Shown: positions 26,178 to 58,265 of the stretch, piece by piece
Layout of the letters: each line of letters starts with the position of its first letter
Position numbering within the stretch: position 1 is the first letter of the stretch
Source: Halichoerus grypus
Taxonomy: Eukaryota > Chordata > Mammalia > Carnivora > Phocidae
DNA length: 64,000 nucleotides
NCBI RefSeq assembly: GCF_964656455.1
Contig: NC_135719.1
Location: 68,126,283-68,190,282 of the forward strand
Direction of reading: 5' to 3'
Notes under the pieces: model-generated
What the model saw: only the letters and a program-made list of their open reading frames with translations
What the model was told of the DNA's origin: nothing
The model's database searches: none
Position numbers and translations under genes: made by a program

Positions 26178-27396
26178 ACAGTGGTCAATTCTTAATCTTC
26201 ATTTTACTTGGCCTATTGACTGCAGGTGACATAGTTGATCAATTGCTGTCTCCTTGAAACATTGTTTTCACTTGGTTTTCAGGACTGCATACTCTCTTGG
26301 TGTTCCTCCTTCCCCACTGGCCATCTCCTTTCAGTTGGCTTTGCTTTTCTCCCCCCTGACTTCCTTCTAGAGATTGGAGTGCCCCAGGGTGTAACCCTTT
26401 AAGTTCTTCTTTATCTTCCTGGGTGATCTCATCTAGTCTCATAGCTTTAAATACCCTCTATGTGTTTAGTCCTATCAAGTCTACATCTCTAGCCCAGACA
26501 TCTTTCACCATCTCTAAGTTTGTGTACAGAACTGCCTGCTCCACATCCCCGTGTGGATTCTAATAGACAACTCAACATGTTCAGAACTAACCCTGTTCCA
26601 CCTGCAGTCTTCCCTACCTCAGCTGATGACAATTTCATCCCTCTTGTTGTTCTGGCCAAAAATGGTAGAGTCATCCTTGATGCCATTTCTCTCTCACATA
26701 CCACATTCAATCCACCAGCAAATTCTGTCGGCTCTACCCTCAAAATATTCAGAACCTTATCCCTTCTCCCACCTCATCTCTTACTGCCTGGTACAAGCCA
26801 CCACCATTTCTAGCTTGAATTATTGCAGTAGCCTACTAACAGGTCATACTGCCTTTATCCTTGTCCCTCTACAATCTACACTTAACACAGCAACTAGAGT
26901 GTTCCTTTGAAAATAGAGGTGATTTCATATTACTCTGCTCAAAACCTTGCAGTGACTCCCCATTTCACTCAAAGTAAAAGCCCAAGTCCTTATAATGGCC
27001 CACAAGGCCCTCCAGCACCTGATCTGCCCCTGCTCCATTACCTTCTTGACTTCATCTCTTACTACTCTTCCCCTTACTCACTTTGATCCAGTTGTGCCCC
27101 TCAACTTTTTCCTTAAACACTCCAGGCACACTTCTGACTCAGAGTTTGCAGTGGCTAGTCCCTCTACCTAGAAAGCATTTCCTCCAACGGTATGGCTTGG
27201 CCAATTGCCTCACCTCCTTTCGGGCATTGCTCAAATTTCATCTTCTCCATAAGGCTTTCTCTTATCATCTTACTTACTATACAGTCAACCCTCTCCATCC
27301 TCCTCTACTTCCTCCTCCTCCACTTCCAAACCCACTTACCTTGCTCTATTTTTTCTTCTAGCTATAGCACTTATTACCTTTTAACATACACTATAT

Positions 27397-27583
27397 AGAT
27401 ATTTTTTAAGATTTTATTTGAGAGAGAGAGAGTGAGCACAAGCCAGGGGGAGAGGCAGAGGGAAAGGGAGAAGCAGATTCCCTGCTGAGCAGGGACCCGG
27501 ACACGGGGTTTGATCCAGGAACCCGGTGATCATGACTTGAGCTGAAGGCAGGCGCCCAAACCACTGAGCCACCCAGGCACCCC
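27397..27583 (-). mobile_element. CAN-SINE, reverse, in L2
   Basis: Perfect 14-bp duplication aacatacactatat at 27383-27396 and 27584-27597. Confidence 0.95.
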
Positions 27584-27663
27584 AACATACACTATATTTC
27601 TTGTGTTTATTTCTTAGGTTTGTTTATAGTGCCTCCTTCACCTCTAGAATATAAGCTCTCCAG

Positions 27664-27796
27664 GGGGTGCATGGGTGGCTCAGTCAGTTAATTGACTGAC
27701 TCTTGATCTCAACTCAGGTCTTTCTCAGGGTCATGAGTTCAAGCCCCTCATTGGGCTCCACGCTGGGCATGGAGCCTACTTAAAAAAAAAAAAAAA
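27664..27796 (+). mobile_element. Older short CAN-SINE in L2
   Basis: 'ggggtgcatgggtggctcag', 'catgagttcaagcccctca', 'gcatggagcctacttaaa' and A tail. Confidence 0.85.
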
Positions 27797-27893
27797 GAAT
27801 GTGCTCTCTCCAAAGCAAGAAATCTGTTCATTGATGTATCCCAAGGATATAGTACAATGTCTGGTGCAGAGTAAGTGCTCAATAAATAACTGC

Positions 27894-27926
27894 TGAATGA
27901 ATGAATGAATGAATGAATGAATGAAA
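27894..27926. repeat. (TGAA)n microsatellite at the L2 3' end
   Basis: About eight tgaa units continuing the natural TGAA-rich L2 terminus. Confidence 0.9.
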
Positions 27927-27929
27927 AAT

Positions 27930-28015
27930 GTGGGTGATAATACCTACTCTAAAGTTATTTTAGGGATTAAATAACATGCAAAGATTTTGACACACAATAG
28001 ACATCCAACATATGT
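27930..28015 (+). mobile_element. MIR 3' fragment
   Basis: 'gtgataatacctactctaaa', 'gggattaaataacatgcaaa' and 'caatagacatccaacatat' fit the MIR 3' half. Directly behind the L2. Confidence 0.6.
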
Positions 28016-28560
28016 TAGATTCCTACCTCCCTGCCCCAAATATCTTTCCCATTTCCTTCCTCTTATAGCATTGCTCCTTCCCTCTTCTCTGAAAATTTTC
28101 ACCATTCTAGGCTCTCCTTTGAGTTTAAATCCAGGAAAATCCTACAGAAGTCCACAGATGTCATCTGAGAAGAAAAGGAACCCTGGGAGACTAGCTTTAC
28201 CTACTGCCACACTTTGTTCAAATTAACAAATGGTCACCCACAGAAGCAGAAAGCCCTAAGGAGATGGACAGGTAAATGTTTTTGTTGTTGGAGTTGGAGA
28301 TTTACTGCACTGACTTTTAAAATTACCTTTATTGAGGTCTAATTTACATACATTAAAATATACACATTTTAGGTGTACTATCTGATGAGTTTTGACAAAT
28401 GTATAGGTGATTTGATTTGGAGTGGAGGGCATTAAGGTCACCTGGAATTATGTAGGTCCAGGGATTTAGCAGAGGGATCCTAGCTAGGAAAGAGAACTTC
28501 AGGGCTCTTGGAAAACATGCCCAAACAGGGACAAGTGGAGACACCAGGGCCGACCTGAAA
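28016..28560. other. Intergenic sequence with a small antisense L1 relic
   Basis: Only 28310-28400 is recognisable ('tttattgaggtctaatttac', 'gatgagttttgacaaatg'), the 3' end of an old L1 on the minus strand. The rest is unassigned. Confidence 0.5.
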
Positions 28561-28699
28561 TTCCTGCGGTCTCAGTGCACCAGAATCTGAACCTCCAGAA
28601 CGTCTCACAACTTCGTGGCACCTCTTGGCCCTCGGGCCAGCTCCCTTTCACACCAGTCTCACCTGTATAGGCCAGGAGCAGTGACCTGGGACTGAGTCC

Positions 28700-29438
28700 T
28701 CCCTTTGCCCTGCAACTCTCCTGCCACCACCCACACCCCCCATCCCCGCCTACCGGTGGGGGTGGGAGGGGTCGGCTTCAGCCAGCGACAGCCAAGTTTC
28801 ACCGCTGCCGCGACACCCACCTGGCCTGATTTTCTCTCCAGCCTCAGTTAGAAATTGTCTTCGGGTCCGCAGCAGTACTGCAGGCGGGAAAAAGCGAAAG
28901 CGCTGCACCAGGTGTTGGCGTCAGAAATATCCCTTCGGGTCAGCTATCCTCCGGTCCCTGGGGGTGCTCTTGGCCTCTGAGGTGCGGTCTGCTGAGCCAG
29001 CCCAGCAACCAGGCCTTCTCCCGCCCCTCTGCGTCTAAAAGCCTCTAGAGATTGCAGGTTCAGCTTCACTTAGAGACGGCAACTCCGAGTTCAGGTTGGC
29101 TGGGGAAACTGAGGCAAAACTGGGGAGGGGTAAAGTTGGCCGCAGACTTTCCCCCTGTAACTGCGATAGCCCCTTCCGAAAGCCCAAAGCGGTGCGTGCC
29201 CATCCAAGAAACCCGTGGGGTGGGTCCGAGCAGAAGTCTAGGGGAAAGCGAAGCACCGCTCACGCGGCTGGAAACCTCAGGGGTGGTGCTGGCTGGGGGT
29301 GGGGCCGGGGGTGGGGCCCGACGGAGGGCGGGGCCGACCTGGGCTACCAAGAGTGCCAGCCTAGCCCTGCACAGCAGAGGTGGTGGTGGTGGCCCTTGCC
29401 TGTGGCTCTTGTTCGGCTTGCGCCTCGACCTCGCAGCC
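28700..29438 (+). promoter_or_regulatory. GC-rich promoter/5' region of ELL3
   Basis: GC- and CpG-rich, with repeated ggggtggggcc/gggcgggg Sp1-type boxes at 29296-29332 and no TATA box close to the start. The frame of the ELL3 start codon stays open upstream to an ATG at 29052; see findings. Confidence 0.65.
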
Positions 29439-32216
29439 ATGGAGGGACCCCAGGAGCTTCTGAGTGGGAAGCTCCAGCTCTGCCTCACCCCCGCTGCCGG
29501 GACCAGTCTCCTGCTGTTCAGGCTGAACGACGCGGCGCTGCGGGCGCTGCAAGAGTGTCGGCGGCAACAGGTGCGGCCGACCCCGGGACCCGTCTTCCCT
29601 AGCCTCTACCCCTCGGGATCTCGGGCCTCAGCCGGTAACCCTGGCAAAGGGACCTGGGGATGGGAAGAGGCATCCGCAGGCTCCGACCTTCCCATCTCCA
29701 AGTGAAGCCGGCGAGGCAGGTACCCCCTGAGCACCGGAGCCGGATGGTGGGAATGCCACTTCACCTGCATTCAGCTCGCATCTGCTCTCCCCGCAGGTTC
29801 GGCCCGTGATCGCTTTCCAAGGCAACCGAGGGGTAAGTACCGGCCTAGAGTGTGTGAAAAAGGCGGGGTGCGGGGAGAACAGAAGTGGGCTCCGGGAAGG
29901 TGCAGTCAGGGCAGAAGGCTGAGAGCAGTCACGGTCTGAGGAAGTTCCGAGAACTGAACCCCCAAATGGGGCGGAGGGGGCTGCTAGGGTTGTGGTCCCA
30001 GGAGACTTCGGTTAAGGCGACTATGCCGTCTCAGCCTCCTGGGGAACTCAAGCCCAGCTGCACCTGGTGTACTAACGAGCCCCGTGGGACCCATCTTCAG
30101 TCTTAGGTTGGCTCAGGGAAGAACGGCAATGCGAGGGAGGGGCTGACTTCACGGGACTTATGGTTCTCCTTTTGCCCTCAGTATCTGAGGTTCCCAGGCC
30201 CTGGCTGGTCCTGCCTCTTCTCCTTCATAGTGTCCCAGTGTGGCCAGGAGGGCTCTGGAGGTGGCTTGGACCTTGTGTGCCAACGCTTAGGCAGGTAAGG
30301 GGGAACAGGTAGCAGGCAAAAAGCGTTTGTGGAAAGTTGGGGAGGCTGATTTCAGAGGTGCTTAAAAGTTCTCCATCCTCCTGGGATTTTTCCACCATCC
30401 CTTTCCAGATCTGGGCCTAACCACCTCCACTGCCTGGGCCCACTCAGGGAGCGCCTCACTATTTGGGCAGCCATGGATTCCATCCCAGCCCCATCTACAG
30501 TTCAGAGACATAATCTGACTGACAGTGCCAGAGATCCTGAGAGTTGGCAGAACACAGGAGACTATTCTGAAGAAGACACAGTTTCACAGCCACAGATGGC
30601 ACTAAAAGAGGTGAGGCCAGAAACTGTAGGTAGCTGGAATAAGGTGGGGCAAAGCCTGAAGCCCAGGGAGCCAAGTGCCCCTGCCACTTTCCCTGCCAGG
30701 TGCCAGATCCACTGGCAAGCAGCCAAGGACAGTCACTCCCAGGATCCTCAAGGGAACACATGACACAGTGGGAAGTGAGGTACTTGGGACAGGGTGGGAC
30801 TAAGCTGGGAATCCCTGGTATCGTCTTCTTTTCTAATCTCTACCCTAAAGGCTCTAATAAGAGATCTTGGTCTTCATCTCTCCCATTCCCTCTTCAAATA
30901 TCCCAGAAACCAGACCTATCTTCCAAACAGAGAACCTGACCAGGCACTGCCTTCCTCTGCTAGCCAGAAACATTTGGACAAGGTAAGTTGTAATAGCAAG
31001 GGTTTTTCAGAAATCTTTGTCCAGTCAGGCTAAAATTTTAAAATTAGGAGCCTTCATTGTGATGCTCCCAGAGCTCATTCTATGAAATTAGTTTTCAAGA
31101 GTCAGGCAGACTAGGCTTTCTGGGTTACTGTTTATGTGACATTTTTCCCAACAGAAGCGTCCAGCACCTACAACCACTCTAGGACTAAAAGAAAAGAGAC
31201 TCAGAACTCTGCCTTTAGCTCCAAGTCCCCTACAAGGGCTGCCCAGTCAGGACCTACAAGAGGCAGAAGATTGGGAACAAGAAGATAAGGATGAAGACAT
31301 GGGCCCCAGGCTGGAACACAGTCCCTCAGTTCAAGCAGGTGAGTTAATGAGAAAAGGGCTAAACTGCCCTAGTGGAAAAAAGACCTATATAATCAGTTTT
31401 GTGTTATCTTGCTTCCCTCCCAGATTCTGAATCCCTAAGCCCTGAAGAGGTACCAGATTACCTCCTGTGAGTCTCCTGCTACTTCCAATTTTATCAAGCT
31501 TTGTGCATATGAGATACTAAGATAAACTTCCTGGGAGCTTGAAGCTTTCAGGGCAATGAAATTGAAGGTGGCAACTCTCTGCTCCTGGCAGGCAATACAG
31601 GGCCATCCGCAGTGCAGAGCAGCAACATGCTTATGAGCAGGACTTTGAGACAGATTATACTGAATACCGCATCCTACATGCTCGTGTTGGGGCTGCCAGC
31701 CAAAGGTTCATAGAGCTGGGAGCTGAGATCAAGAGAGTTCAGCGAGGAACTCCAGAACACAAGGTAAGGAATGGACTCAAGATGGCTTTCTAGCTTTACT
31801 GGCCATAAATTCCCTAATTGCCCTTAAGACTATACAGTGACCCAAGTGACAAACAAGTCAGTTTTGAGAGAAAAGTTGACCTCTATCATTTAGTACAATG
31901 AGATGGGAAATTACTTCTCTTCTTTAGGAAAACTGGAGCTTTTTTCTCAAGGCTAAAGTTGGTGCTAGCATTTTCTTTGTTTCAGGTGCTGGAAGAAAAA
32001 ATAGTCCAGGAATATAGAAAGTTCAGGAAGGTAAGACAGGGTCTGGGAATGGTAGCAAAAAGGCGATCCTTTTGTTTTTTTGACATGGATGCTTTTCCTC
32101 TGCAGCGGTACCCAGGTTATAGGGAAGAAAAGCGTCGCTGTGAGTACCTGCATCAGAAATTGTCCCACATTAAAGGTCTCATCCTGGAGTTTGAGGAAAT
32201 GAACAGGGGCAGCTGA
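29439..32216 (+). CDS. ELL3: ELL3, RNA polymerase II elongation factor (complete)
   Basis: ELL-family factor that stimulates elongation by RNA polymerase II; in mammals it is testis- and stem-cell-biased and linked to super elongation complexes. Eleven exons: 29439-29570, 29797-29832, 30182-30294, 30409-30610, 30700-30779, 30907-30982, 31155-31338, 31424-31466, 31592-31763, 31986-32030, 32106-32216. They sum to 1194 nt, 397 residues plus TGA, the human length. The N-terminal ELL domain includes TSLLLFRLNDAALRALQ and VRPVIAFQGNRG. The middle is acidic and low-complexity. The C-terminal occludin/ELL homology domain includes YEQDFETDYTEYRILHARVG and KRRCEYLHQKLSHIKGLI. The start has a strong context (gcagccATGG). 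It is convergent with PDIA3 and its body is free of SINEs. Confidence 0.98.
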
Positions 32217-32764
32217 AGCTGTCAGAGGGCTCTTTACCCTCTCTCTGCTCAGTGAGATGTGAAGGAACAAAGAAGCTATGAACTACATAGAGTGCAACTG
32301 TCTGCTCTTATTGCTGAGTCCATGGTGGCAAGTACGAGAGTTGAACTTTTAGATTCTTTAAGGTCTGACTTTCATTGTTGCCATATTTTACTGCTTAGGG
32401 TTTGGGCACAGTGCCAACACTCCACAGCTGTGCCCAGGAGAATAGGAAGAGTAGTAGAGGCTTGGCTCCTTCATCTTTAGTTCAGCCAAGTCATTTTCAA
32501 ATCCTGAGAAATGACACCATTTCCAGGACAAGATACCTTGAGAACATTAGAATTTAGCCTGGTAGCCTCCCTAAAGAAACAGTAATGAGAACTTTTGGTA
32601 ACAGAGCTAAAATAACTTGTAATACACCTAGATATAATAGGAAAGGGCTTGGTTGTTCCCCTTGTACTGAAAGTGAATTCTTTTACAAACATGGCTGAAA
32701 AATGAAACTGTTTGCTTCTGTGTCCTCTGTACAAGTTTATATGCTTTCCTTAACTCCAAGGCAA

Positions 32765-32915
32765 TGGTTCTACCCATGAATGTCTATCTGAACCACTTCT
32801 TGGGTGCTCTAAAGAATTAGATCCCCAGATCCCAGCCCAGGTCTTATGAATTAGAACCTTCAAGGTTATGGTTAGGCCATCTTTACTTTTTCAAAGCACT
32901 AAGGATGATCCTAAT
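32765..32915. mobile_element. Possible MER5-type DNA transposon relic
   Basis: 'ccccagatcccagcccagg', 'tgaattagaacctt' and 'aaggatgatcctaatat' weakly resemble MER5A. No terminal repeats are clearly kept. It lies in the presumed ELL3 3' UTR. Confidence 0.4.
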
Positions 32916-32980
32916 ATATATTTTGCTATTAAGGCTCTATCAAATCCATCTTATAATTGACAGCTAGGGATTACAATAGA

Positions 32981-32986
32981 AATAAA
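32981..32986 (+). terminator. ELL3 poly(A) signal candidate
   Basis: AATAAA followed by a T-rich stretch (gttctctttttc). It would give ELL3 a 3' UTR of about 780 bases ending before the PDIA3 3' end. Confidence 0.5.
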
Positions 32987-33588
32987 GTTCTCTTTTTCAA
33001 AACATAGAGGTTGAGGATCACCTACAATTAGGGCTCCTATCTGGAATTATCCAGTACTGAAAACTTTTAACTGCAGATAGGATTTGGATTTACCCACAAA
33101 AAGAGGGAAATTCATTTGAACAAAAGATCACATTAATCCTATCCTTTTTGTTCCTCATTGTTGCAGAAGAAAAGTGGATGCTTCATTCACAACCAGGAAT
33201 GATACTGTCTTTCCCAGTTCCACTGGAGAGGGAAATTAATGGGCCACACCCTGGGCTTTGGGGGGAGAGAACTGCACCCAGCAGTGTCAGCAATTCCTGA
33301 AACAACTTGGATGGAACCCCAACCTGATGCCACACCCATCCAGGGCATTTTGGGCAGAGACTAGCCTTTGGGAAGTATAAACATGCTCAGCTGCATGGCA
33401 AGGGTAAACAGTAACCCATCCCTAGGGTATGGGCAGGGCCAGAAACAGAGCCCAAAAAGAAAGGTCCCTCACCTGCTCTAATCATCAGGCTAGGGGCCTG
33501 AGCCCTAACATGTAAGGATAGAAAAGTGATGAAATTTGGAAAGGATTTACAGGTAATAACTATGGATCCAGTTAGTTGGTCTACAGCA

Positions 33589-33747
33589 GCACTGACCAAT
33601 ATGGTAGCCACTAGCTCTATGTGTGACTATTTAAATCATGTAAAATGTAGTTCTTAGCCATATTTTAAATGCTCAGTAGCTACATGTATTAGACAATGAA
33701 GGTTATAGAATTTTCCCAACATGGCAGAAAGTTCTATTGGACAGTGC
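33589..33747. mobile_element. hAT-Charlie-type nonautonomous DNA transposon
   Basis: Terminal inverted repeats cagcactgaccaat (left) and attggacagtgctg (right). The flanks gtctacag and atctagaa both contain the tcta core of the NTCTAGAN target duplication usual for Charlie elements. It lies between the ELL3 and PDIA3 3' ends. Confidence 0.8.
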
Positions 33748-33806
33748 TGATCTAGAAAACCTTGGTTCCCCATCTCTTGGAAAAAAGACGGTTTAAAGGG
33801 GGCTCA

Positions 33807-33812
33807 TTTATT
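33807..33812 (-). terminator. PDIA3 poly(A) signal (AATAAA)
   Basis: TTTATT on the plus strand, about 310 bases beyond the PDIA3 stop codon; the only canonical hexamer seen in that stretch. Confidence 0.65.
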
Positions 33813-34118
33813 GTCACTGTTCCAAATGTACAAAAAAAATTAGAAAATAACCCCCCGATTCAATCCCCCCACCCCCACAACATTCCCCCCAACACAAATA
33901 GTTTGTCCCAAAACCACAAACATCAACTGGTCCTGGTATTTCCATAAACAGTGCAGCTAAGAAACAGTTTAGAGAAAATTTAACGGGATTCAGATTATAT
34001 CCATTCTGTCCTCTCTGCCCTGAGAGTAATAATCCCATACGGGTCCCAGTCCTCCCCAATGGTCTTCCCATCTCTGGTGGACGAGTCCTTTCACAAAGTG
34101 GCATTTCTCGCTGCTGCC

Positions 34119-57278
<23,160 letters not shown>

Positions 57279-57436
57279 GGCTACGAGGTGAGGTTAGGGG
57301 CGGCCGGGAGGGTCGGGGGCTCGGCGGGGATGCAGAGGCCGGCCACAACCACCCACCCTGTGCCTGCGCTCGCGCGTCTGGCCGAGGCGGACCTGCAGCC
57401 GGAGGTCCCCACCCCCCAGCCCGGCTCGGGCCGCAG

Positions 57437-57455
57437 TGTGGCAGCCGCCGATTGG
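57437..57455 (-). promoter_or_regulatory. ERSE-like element upstream of PDIA3
   Basis: On the minus strand it reads CCAAT, nine bases (CGGCGGCTG), then CCACA. The ER stress response element is CCAAT-N9-CCACG, so one base differs. It lies about 160 bases upstream of the PDIA3 ATG, in the right orientation. NF-Y plus ATF6/XBP1 bind such sites, which fits an ER chaperone gene. Confidence 0.6.
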
Positions 57456-57575
57456 CTGCGAGGCGCCTGCGTCGGGCGGGCGGGACCAGCTGGTAACCGC
57501 CGAGTGGCCGGAGAGCAGGGCGGGGCCGAGGCGGCGGGCGCCGGGGCGAGCCGGGCTGGGAGGGGTCCTGGACCT

Positions 57576-57596
57576 GGGGCTGGGGCTGGGGCTGGG
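57576..57596 (+). promoter_or_regulatory. G-quadruplex-capable tract
   Basis: Three gggg runs and one ggg run separated by two-base ct loops (ggggctggggct repeated) on the plus strand, inside the divergent promoter. It also reads as a short (GGGGCT)n repeat. Confidence 0.75.
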
Positions 57597-58265
57597 CCCG
57601 CGGCGAGCCGGAAGCCAGGGAGCAAGTGTGGTGGAGTGGGGCGGGGCCGAGCTAGAAATGGGGCGCCGCGGAGCTGGGAGCCGACCCTGAGCTCATCTTT
57701 CGTAGGGAGAGCTGAGTTCTGGGGGCGCCAGAGCCGGAGGCGGAGACGTGAAGTCAGGGCTGAGTGGGCGGAAGAGAGCCTCGGCTGAGGTGAGGCCCAG
57801 AAGCGGGAATTGAGAGGTGGAGCCTGCACCCGAGGGACAGAGTTGGGACGGGACACGTTTTCCAAATGTCAGGCTGCTGCAATCAGTCCAATTCCTCTTG
57901 GTTTGTCTTTCGGAGGCAGCCCTAAGTCCTCCCACTGCCCCTCCTCATTGCACTGCCCAATTACCTCAGGTCCAGGTGCTGCTCCGATTTCCTCTTTGTC
58001 CAGCCCCGGGACTCCTGCCCTGTGGCTGCTACTTTGAATTAGAAACGCTGTCACACAAGTGAAGGTGCCTGGCCACTTAGTCTACTGCGCAGTGTCTCTC
58101 TTACGACTCTTAGCTCCTTTTGTTTCAAAAAACTTTGAGTCTTGGTACAATGTGTTTGACTTCTTTAAGGGCAAAGAGGGTGGGAGAAGGGGAAATAAAC
58201 TTCTAATCTTTGGTGCCTCTCCAAGAATGAAATGATAACTTGGTTTTTCCATTATTTTAACAGAC

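Larger units (their letters stand above)
26225..27925 (+). mobile_element. Long L2 LINE copy, split by two SINEs
   Basis: 'gtgatctcatctagtctcat', 'aattctgtcggctctaccct', 'agtaaaagcccaagtcctta' and 'aatggcccacaaggccctcc' follow the L2 consensus I remember, through to 'agtaagtgctcaataaat' at its 3' end. The SINEs are at 27397-27583 and 27664-27796. Confidence 0.88.
57279..57800. promoter_or_regulatory. Divergent CpG-rich promoter region, PDIA3 (-) and CATSPER2 (+)
   Basis: Dense CpG and Sp1-type boxes between the PDIA3 start codon (57278) and CATSPER2. A good splice donor (ggctgag, then gtgagg at 57790) could end a noncoding CATSPER2 first exon. Less than 1 kb separates the two start codons, which argues for a shared promoter. 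Confidence 0.65.

Noticed and set aside
26551..27361. Open frames of 92-119 residues at 26.5-27.4 kb
   Set aside because: They lie in a degraded L2 LINE, are broken by SINEs, and have no intact domain.
57281..57865. 194-residue open frame on the minus strand upstream of PDIA3, and a 228-residue one on the plus strand across PDIA3 exon 1
   Set aside because: Both are Pro/Ala/Arg/Gly-rich readings of a CpG-rich promoter with few stop codons. Neither resembles a family, and both overlap a confirmed exon or promoter.
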